From the NCBI GenBank assembly GCA_028284585.1, contig JANQRK010000059.1, forward strand, positions 1-41,016: DNA of 41,016 bases, written 5' to 3'. This stretch comes from Chromatiales bacterium (GTDB lineage Bacteria > Pseudomonadota > Gammaproteobacteria > Chromatiales > Chromatiaceae). Position 1 is the first letter of the stretch. Each line of letters begins with the position of its first letter. The notes under the pieces are model-generated. The model had not been told where the DNA came from and did no database searches. It was given only the letters and a program-made list of their open reading frames with translations. Below are positions 35,410 to 41,016 of the stretch, in pieces. Made by a program: the position numbers and the translations under genes.

Positions 35410-38217
35410 ATGTTCAACAAGCTCGTTAGAATGATCTTCGGTAGCCGAAACGATCGGCTAGTGAAGCGTATGCTCAAGTCGGTTGAGCAAATCAACGCGC
35501 TTGAGCCTGCCATGCAACAGCTCGATGATGCTGCGCTGGCCGCCAAGACGGTCGAGTTCCGACGGCGCATGGCCGAGGGCGAAACCACCGATGCACTGAT
35601 GAACGAGGCCTTTGCAGTAGTCCGCGAGGCCAGTCGGAGGGTGCTCGACATGCGGCATTTCGACGTCCAGATGATCGGCGGCATGGTGCTCCATCGCGGT
35701 CAGATCGCGGAGATGCGCACCGGCGAGGGCAAGACGCTGGTCGCGACCCTGGCGGTGTATTTGAATGCGCTCCAGGATAAGGGCGTACATGTGGTCACGG
35801 TCAACGACTATCTGGCTCGTCGTGATGCCGGCTGGATGGGGCGCCTCTACCATTTCCTCGGAATGCGCGTCGGGGTGATCAACTCGTCGGGCGGGAAGGG
35901 CCCGGACAGCGCCTCTTATTTGTTCGACCCAGACTATCAGGGCGATGTCGGCGGTTTTGCTCACATGCGCCCGGTCACACGTGATGAGGCCTACGCCTGT
36001 GACATTACCTACGGAACGAACAATGAGTTCGGCTTTGATTATCTGCGCGACAATATGTCGTTCGCGGCTGCACAGCGTGTTCAAAGGCGTTCGTTCGCAG
36101 TGGTCGACGAGGTCGACTCGATCCTGATCGATGAAGCACGTACGCCGTTGATCATTTCCGGGCCGGCGGAAGATAGCTCAGAACTCTATCGGCAGGTCAA
36201 AGACATCCCGGGGCAGCTGGAACGACAAGATCCGATTACCAACGAGGAAGGCAAGCCAGATTTCGGTCCGGGCGATTACTCGGTGGATGAGAAGTCGCGT
36301 CAAGTATTCCTGAGCGATGACGGACACGAAAAAGTCGAGGGGATGCTGAGCGATGCCGGGCTGTTGGGCGAGGGCGAGAGCCTGTATGACCCGTCGAACA
36401 TCATGCTGATGCATCACGTCATGGCTGCGTTGCGGGCACATGCCTTGTTTCAGCGCAACGTCGACTACATCGTACGCGACGCCCAGATTGTCATCGTCGA
36501 TGAGTTTACCGGCCGTACGATGCCTGGTCGGCGTTGGTCAGACGGTCTGCACCAGGCAATCGAGGCCAAGGAGGGGGTGCCAATCCAACAAGAAAACCAG
36601 ACCCTCGCCTCGATAACCTTTCAGAACTACTTCCGCCTCTACGACAAGCTGGCTGGGATGACCGGCACCGCGGACACCGAGGCTTTCGAGTTCCAGCAAA
36701 TCTATGGCTTGGAAGTCGTCGTTATCCCTACCAATCAGCCGATGAGTCGTGACGACCAGACAGATCTCGTCTACCTGACCCAGCCGGAAAAATATCAGGC
36801 CATCGTCGAGGACATCGGCGACTGTGTGGGGCGTGGCCAACCTGTCTTGGTGGGCACGGCTTCCATTGAGGTGTCTGAGTTGGTCTCCAAGATGCTGAAT
36901 GAGGCCGCTATCGAACACCAGGTATTGAATGCCAAACAGCATGAGCGCGAGGCCCAGATCGTTGCCGAGGCCGGTCGGCCCAGTGCGGTGACCATCGCCA
37001 CGAACATGGCGGGGCGCGGCACTGATATTGTGCTGGGCGGGAATCTCGAGGTCGAGTTGGCCGAGTTGGGCGACGCGGCCAACGACGCTGAACGGGTTGC
37101 GCACCGCGCCGAGTGGCAGCAACGTCATGATCGGGTACTAACAGCTGGCGGCCTGCGCGTCATCGGCACAGAACGCCATGAGTCTCGTCGTATCGACAAC
37201 CAACTGCGCGGCCGCTCGGGCCGGCAAGGCGACCCGGGATCTTCGCGGTTCTATTTGTCACTGGAAGACAGCTTGATGCGAATCTTCGCATCCGAGCGGG
37301 TCTCAAACTTGATGCAGAAGCTCGGCATGCAAGAGGGCGAGGCGATCGAACACCCTTGGGTCAACAAGGCGATCGAAAATGCCCAGCGCAAGGTTGAGGG
37401 CCGCAACTTCGATATTCGAAAGCAGTTGCTCGAGTATGATGACGTTGCAAACGATCAGCGCAAGGTGGTCTACCAGCAGCGCGACGAGCTGATGGACACG
37501 GACGATATCTCAGAGACGATAACCAATCTGCGCTATGACGTTGTCAACTCGATAATCGATGACTTCATACCGCCGCAAAGCCTGGAGGAGCAATGGGACA
37601 TCCCAGGTCTCACCGAGGCACTGCGCGAGAAACTCGCCTTGGATGTGCCGATCCAGCAATGGCTAGACGAGGAAGAAGACCTGTATGAAGAGCCACTTCG
37701 GCAGCGCATACTCGATCAGTTGCTTGCAATCTATGCGGAGAAAGAAGCGCAGGTTGGAGCGGAGCAGATGCGCCGCATCGAAAAAGGATTCATGCTGGAG
37801 ACGCTGGATTCCCATTGGAAGGAACACCTCGCGGCGATGGATTATCTGCGCCAAGGTATCCATCTGCGTGGCTATGCGCAAAAGAACCCGAAACAGGAGT
37901 ACAAGCGCGAGGCCTTCGATATGTTCTCGCACATGCTGGAGGCGATCAAGCTCGAGACCGTGCAGACCTTGAGTCGGCTGCAGTTGCAGATGGCTCCTGG
38001 GGTGCGCGAACAGGTAGCTGACCCCACTGAGTTCGAGTTTAAGCACGAGGCCTTCGCGGGCCTCGGTGGCGATTTGACACCGCCTCCGGAGGCAGAGGAG
38101 CCAGTGGTCGAGGAGCGTAAGCCCTTCGTCCGCCCCGACCGTAAAGTGGGTCGCAACGACCCCTGTCCCTGTGGTTCGGGGAAGAAGTACAAGCACTGCC
38201 ACGGCAAGCTGAATTAA
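35410..38217 (+). CDS. secA: Protein translocase ATPase SecA
   Basis: The motor ATPase that drives preproteins through SecYEG. It has 935 residues (E. coli 901). Walker A GEGKT is at 105-109 within [13 protein letters not shown], and the DEAD-type box DEVD starts at 233. The preprotein-crosslinking domain, the second RecA domain ([38 protein letters not shown]), the helical scaffold, and the C-terminal zinc-binding [12 protein letters not shown], which binds SecB, are all visible. No secM-like leader gene is present. The 144-bp upstream region has only weak promoter-like boxes. It is followed 15 bp later by argJ. Confidence 0.98.
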   Translation: MFNKLVRMIFGSRNDRLVKRMLKSVEQINALEPAMQQLDDAALAAKTVEFRRRMAEGETTDALMNEAFAVVREASRRVLDMRHFDVQMIGGMVLHRGQIAEMRTGEGKTLVATLAVYLNALQDKGVHVVTVNDYLARRDAGWMGRLYHFLGMRVGVINSSGGKGPDSASYLFDPDYQGDVGGFAHMRPVTRDEAYACDITYGTNNEFGFDYLRDNMSFAAAQRVQRRSFAVVDEVDSILIDEARTPLIISGPAEDSSELYRQVKDIPGQLERQDPITNEEGKPDFGPGDYSVDEKSRQVFLSDDGHEKVEGMLSDAGLLGEGESLYDPSNIMLMHHVMAALRAHALFQRNVDYIVRDAQIVIVDEFTGRTMPGRRWSDGLHQAIEAKEGVPIQQENQTLASITFQNYFRLYDKLAGMTGTADTEAFEFQQIYGLEVVVIPTNQPMSRDDQTDLVYLTQPEKYQAIVEDIGDCVGRGQPVLVGTASIEVSELVSKMLNEAAIEHQVLNAKQHEREAQIVAEAGRPSAVTIATNMAGRGTDIVLGGNLEVELAELGDAANDAERVAHRAEWQQRHDRVLTAGGLRVIGTERHESRRIDNQLRGRSGRQGDPGSSRFYLSLEDSLMRIFASERVSNLMQKLGMQEGEAIEHPWVNKAIENAQRKVEGRNFDIRKQLLEYDDVANDQRKVVYQQRDELMDTDDISETITNLRYDVVNSIIDDFIPPQSLEEQWDIPGLTEALREKLALDVPIQQWLDEEEDLYEEPLRQRILDQLLAIYAEKEAQVGAEQMRRIEKGFMLETLDSHWKEHLAAMDYLRQGIHLRGYAQKNPKQEYKREAFDMFSHMLEAIKLETVQTLSRLQLQMAPGVREQVADPTEFEFKHEAFAGLGGDLTPPPEAEEPVVEERKPFVRPDRKVGRNDPCPCGSGKKYKHCHGKLN

Positions 38218-38232
38218 CGCAGCCGTCGGCCG

Positions 38233-39420
38233 ATGAACAGCGTTCGCGGTATCCGTCTCTCCACCTGTGCGGCCGGCATTGGCTACCAAGGTCGCGACGA
38301 CCTCGTGTTGATCGAGTTGGCTGCCCAGACGGCTTGTGCGGCGGTCTTCACCCAGAATGCCTTTTGTGCCGCCCCGGTAACAGTTGCGCGCGAGCATCTG
38401 CGTAGCGGCGCCGTGCGCTATCTAATGATCAATGCGGGTAACGCAAATGCTGGGACCGGTAGCCAGGGACTGCGGGCGACGCGCGAAACCTGTCGTCTCT
38501 TGGCCGAGGCAGCGGGGTGCAAGGCCACCCAGGTACTGCCTTTTTCTACAGGAGTGATTGGCGAGGACCTACCGATCGATCCCTTTGCCCGTGCACTGCC
38601 CGAGCTGCTATCGAAGCTGTCCGAAGATAACTGGGAGCACGCTGCACAGGCCATTATGACCACAGATACGCGGCCCAAACTGGCGTCGCGCACAATCCAA
38701 CTGAAATCTGGCGAGGTAAGGCTGACGGGGATCGCCAAAGGCGCCGGCATGATATGCCCGGACATGGCGACAATGCTGGCCTATTTGGCGACTGACGCGG
38801 CATTGCCAGTGCTGCTGGCGCAGCAGATGCTGGACACTGCGGTCGCTGACTCGTTCAACAACATTACTGTGGATGGCGACACTTCCACCAACGATGCCTG
38901 TGTGCTGGTGGCTAGCGGGGAGTCTGGTGCGGCGATCAGTGCATTGGAGTCTGCCGACGGGCGTGCCTTCCTGAAAGGACTCAACGAGGTCTGCGCGGAG
39001 TTGGCCGAAGCGATTGTGCGCGATGGTGAGGGGGCCACAAAGCTGGTGCGAATTCGAGTGGAGTCGGCGGCTGACATGGCCGAGGCACGAGCCGTTGCCT
39101 ACACAGTTGCCCACTCGCCCCTGGTCAAGACCGCGTTGTTTGCCTCGGACCCGAACTGGGGGCGCATCCTGGCCGCTGTCGGGCGAGCGGGGATCGATCA
39201 GTTGGCGATCGAACGGATACGGATTTGGCTTGGGGAACTATGCATCGTCAGTGCAGGCGGGCGTGATCCGGGTTACACCGAGGCAGCAGGGTGCGCGGTG
39301 ATGGCAGGCGATGAGATCCAGCTGCGGATCGATTTGGACCGGGGGTCGGCGCAGGTCGAAATCCTGACCTGTGATCTTTCGTATGACTATGTGAAGATCA
39401 ACGCCGAGTACCGAAGTTGA
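38233..39420 (+). CDS. argJ: Bifunctional ornithine acetyltransferase / N-acetylglutamate synthase ArgJ
   Basis: It recycles the acetyl group from N-acetylornithine to glutamate in cyclic arginine synthesis. It has 395 residues. The self-cleavage site is in KGAGMICPDMATML, with the nucleophilic Thr at about 180 becoming the new N-terminus of the beta chain. DGDTSTNDACVLVAS and SDPNWGRILAAVGRAG are also diagnostic. Whether it does both reactions or only the transferase one cannot be read from sequence alone. It lies 15 bp after secA, probably cotranscribed. Confidence 0.96.
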   Translation: MNSVRGIRLSTCAAGIGYQGRDDLVLIELAAQTACAAVFTQNAFCAAPVTVAREHLRSGAVRYLMINAGNANAGTGSQGLRATRETCRLLAEAAGCKATQVLPFSTGVIGEDLPIDPFARALPELLSKLSEDNWEHAAQAIMTTDTRPKLASRTIQLKSGEVRLTGIAKGAGMICPDMATMLAYLATDAALPVLLAQQMLDTAVADSFNNITVDGDTSTNDACVLVASGESGAAISALESADGRAFLKGLNEVCAELAEAIVRDGEGATKLVRIRVESAADMAEARAVAYTVAHSPLVKTALFASDPNWGRILAAVGRAGIDQLAIERIRIWLGELCIVSAGGRDPGYTEAAGCAVMAGDEIQLRIDLDRGSAQVEILTCDLSYDYVKINAEYRS

Positions 39421-39490
39421 TGCTGCGGACACTGAAATTCGTTCGCTACAGGTGTTTGCACACGCCGCCTACTCAGAGGTGTCTTAGCCT

Positions 39491-40447
39491 ATGCCAGGTG
39501 TCGTTCATGTCGCCGCTGCCGCGCTGATCGACCCGGATGACCGGGTGCTTTTGGCCCGGCGACATCCAGACAGCCACCAAGGGGGGCTCTGGGAGTTTCC
39601 CGGCGGTAAGCTAAAGTCGGGCGAAACGGTCACCGATGGTCTGTATCGGGAGCTGCACGAAGAACTAGGTATCGAGCTGTCGGGCCACCGACCATTGATC
39701 CAGGTCACGCATCAGTATTCAGACCTCCGTGTGCTCCTAGATGTGCACTTGGTCGAGGCCTGGCACGGTGAACCTATCGGGCGCGAGGGCCAGCCGTTGG
39801 TGTGGGTCGCGCGCTCGGCGCTCGGCGATTATCCGATGCCGGCGGCAGACAAACCGATTGTCTCGGCACTTAAGTTGCCGGCGGTCTATCTGATCACGCC
39901 CCCGCAGGTCGATCGGCCGATTACTTTTCTTGACGCGCTCGAAGCGAGCCTGCAGCAGGGTGCCCGTCTGGTACAGCTGCGCCTGTTCGATATTACCCAG
40001 TCAACACTACGTGAGCTCGGGCGCGCTGCCTGTGAACTCTGTCATGGGCACCAGGCTCGGGTGCTTCTCAACGGCGACCCAGAAACCGCTGCGACGATCG
40101 GTGCCGATGGTGTGCACCTGAGCAGCCGCGCGCTGTGGGCGGCTAAAACCCGTCCAGTGGCGGCTGGTCATTTGCTGGCCGCCTCTTGCCATTCGCCAGA
40201 GGACTTGGACGAGGCCGAGCGGCTGGATGCCGATTTCGCCTTGCTCTCGCCGGTGTTGCCGACCCGAAGCCATCCGGATGCCGATCCACTGGGCTGGGAC
40301 AGATTTGCGTCCTGGGTGTCTCGGGCAAATCTTCCGGTGTACGCCTTGGGTGGCATGTACCCTGACCTGCTGGCAACTGCTTGGCAGCATGGAGGGCAGG
40401 GAATCGCTGGAATCCGTGGGTTATGGCATGGCGATTTGGCGGCATAG
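39491..40447 (+). CDS. Nudix hydrolase (MutT-type) fused to a ThiE/TenI-like domain
   Basis: A 318-residue two-domain protein. Residues 1-128 are a MutT-like Nudix domain with a perfect Nudix box at 39-61 (GKLKSGE, then RELHEELGI), likely removing oxidised nucleotides such as 8-oxo-dGTP. Residues about 131-318 fold as a thiamine-phosphate-synthase-like barrel (VQLRLFDI, GADGVHLSS, FALLSPVLPT, VYALGGM). In real ThiE the segment after QLR has a conserved Lys, here Leu, and the pyrophosphate-binding GPxxxT region is altered to SPVLPT, so thiamine synthesis is doubtful. Fusions of this kind are known near argJ and secA in Gammaproteobacteria. The end overlaps the next gene. Confidence 0.9.
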   Translation: MPGVVHVAAAALIDPDDRVLLARRHPDSHQGGLWEFPGGKLKSGETVTDGLYRELHEELGIELSGHRPLIQVTHQYSDLRVLLDVHLVEAWHGEPIGREGQPLVWVARSALGDYPMPAADKPIVSALKLPAVYLITPPQVDRPITFLDALEASLQQGARLVQLRLFDITQSTLRELGRAACELCHGHQARVLLNGDPETAATIGADGVHLSSRALWAAKTRPVAAGHLLAASCHSPEDLDEAERLDADFALLSPVLPTRSHPDADPLGWDRFASWVSRANLPVYALGGMYPDLLATAWQHGGQGIAGIRGLWHGDLAA

Positions 40448-40865
40448 ATATTGGTTGTTCTTCGTGATTGTCGCCGTGGGGTTGGCGCTGAGCTGGGGCC
40501 AGGTCGGCCGCAAGGCGCACCGCGTCTTGAATGATCAACAGCTGATTGTTCTAGAGACTGAAGCGGCCTGCCGACCGTCGCGTGCGCCCTGCGCCGCGCT
40601 CGCACGGGATCGCGCCCTGGTTCTGGGGCCTACCGATTCCGGACTGGCATTGCGTCGGACGGGGCTAGCCGGTAGCCAGATTATTTCTGCGGAGGTTGTC
40701 TTACTCACTGCCGGCGACGTGGTGCTTGGACGTCGGGAGCTGGCGGGTACGATGGATACCTGGCGGGTGGGGGACATTCCACCAAACGCGACCGTGCTGC
40801 GGGTGTACATCCAGGGTAATCATGATGCTACCCTGGCCGAGTTTCCGCTCTCGGGCGGGGATTGA
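40428..40865 (+). CDS. Small single-pass membrane protein of unknown function
   Basis: A predicted 145-residue protein. I use the ATG at 40428, which overlaps the end of the Nudix/ThiE-like gene by 20 bp; an ATG at 40389 in the same frame is possible. Residues about 8-23 form one membrane helix (WLFFVIVAVGLALSWG), leaving about 120 residues outside, with two cysteines (CRPSRAPC) near 53-60 and a beta-rich remainder (VVLLTAGDVVLGRREL, ATVLRVYIQGNHDATLAEF). This could be a periplasmic Ig-like fold, but I do not recognise the family. Context suggests cotranslation with the upstream gene; the downstream side is a repeat. Confidence 0.65.
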   Translation: MAIWRHRYWLFFVIVAVGLALSWGQVGRKAHRVLNDQQLIVLETEAACRPSRAPCAALARDRALVLGPTDSGLALRRTGLAGSQIISAEVVLLTAGDVVLGRRELAGTMDTWRVGDIPPNATVLRVYIQGNHDATLAEFPLSGGD

Positions 40866-40872
40866 TGTGCTA

Positions 40873-41016
40873 GGGCCTGTTCACACTAAGTGAGAAGCAG
40901 CGACGCCGTTGGACGGAAAAACGGCCCCGTCCCTTCGGGTTGCGCCCCAAAACACGCCATGCGGCGTTGCTCGTCGTTCATTTAGACTCACTAAATCGTT
41001 CTCCTCGCGCCTTGCC
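40873..41016. repeat. Structured intergenic repeat, truncated at right edge
   Basis: This stretch begins GGGCCTGTTCACACTAAG just after the last gene and runs off the window. It is dense in inverted repeats: GGACGG (40911-40916) with CCGTCC (40927-40932), CCC-TTC-GGG next to it, a long-range stem AGCGACGCCG (40899-40908) with CGGCGTTGCT (40962-40971), and ATTTAG/CTAAAT near 40980-40996. It resembles dispersed repeats I associate with gammaproteobacterial genomes, but no second copy lies in this window, so the repeat call rests on structure and resemblance. It has no gene. Confidence 0.5.

Overview
The window is a GC-rich bacterial chromosome segment, almost fully coding, from a gammaproteobacterium. 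The gene order dolP-diaA-yraN-lpoA-rsmI-rnpB-mraZ...ftsZ-lpxC-dciA-M23 peptidase-secA-argJ-nudix/thiE-like matches the order I recall for Pseudomonas and Chromatiales-type Gammaproteobacteria. MurE carries the DNPR motif expected for meso-diaminopimelate peptidoglycan, and LpxC indicates lipid A, so the cell is Gram-negative. A class I phosphoribulokinase points to Calvin-cycle autotrophy. I infer a Chromatiales-like autotroph (for example a sulfur oxidiser or purple sulfur bacterium), but no gene here fixes the genus.

Layout. 1-161: part of a dispersed repeat cut by the window edge. 392-6254: dxs (isoprenoid precursors), convergent with a prk-FIST pair, then purK-purE. 6346-9867: nhaA, convergent with dolP and an FAD-linked 2-hydroxyacid oxidase. 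9874-14279: diaA, yraN and lpoA on the minus strand and rsmI on the plus strand; a 262-bp inverted-terminal-repeat element sits between yraN and diaA. 14322-14691: the RNase P RNA gene with its own promoter. 14964-32690: a complete dcw cluster (mraZ rsmH ftsL ftsI murE murF mraY murD ftsW murG murC [50-codon ORF] murB ddl ftsQ ftsA ftsZ), starting from a good sigma70 promoter followed by three 10-bp-spaced MraZ boxes. 32739-40865: lpxC with its own promoter, dciA on the minus strand, an M23 peptidase, secA, argJ, a Nudix/ThiE-like fusion and a small membrane protein. 40873-41016: a different structured repeat, cut by the right edge.

How it fits together. The dcw genes make lipid II (MurE/F/D/C/B, Ddl, MraY, MurG), polymerise and cross-link it at the septum (FtsW, FtsI) and build the divisome (FtsL/Q/A/Z). 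LpoA, DolP and the M23 peptidase add outer-membrane and hydrolase functions, and LpxC and SecA link envelope growth to lipid A synthesis and secretion. From rsmH to ftsA every gene junction overlaps, provided a 50-codon ORF between murC and murB is counted.

Most of the window is conserved housekeeping DNA. I found no transposase, phage gene, CRISPR array, toxin or defence system. The points most worth checking are the murC-murB small ORF, the IS630-type MITE-like element with its inverted sister copy 10.4 kb away, and the MraZ operator. Both window edges lie inside repeats, which suggests this is a contig broken at repeats.
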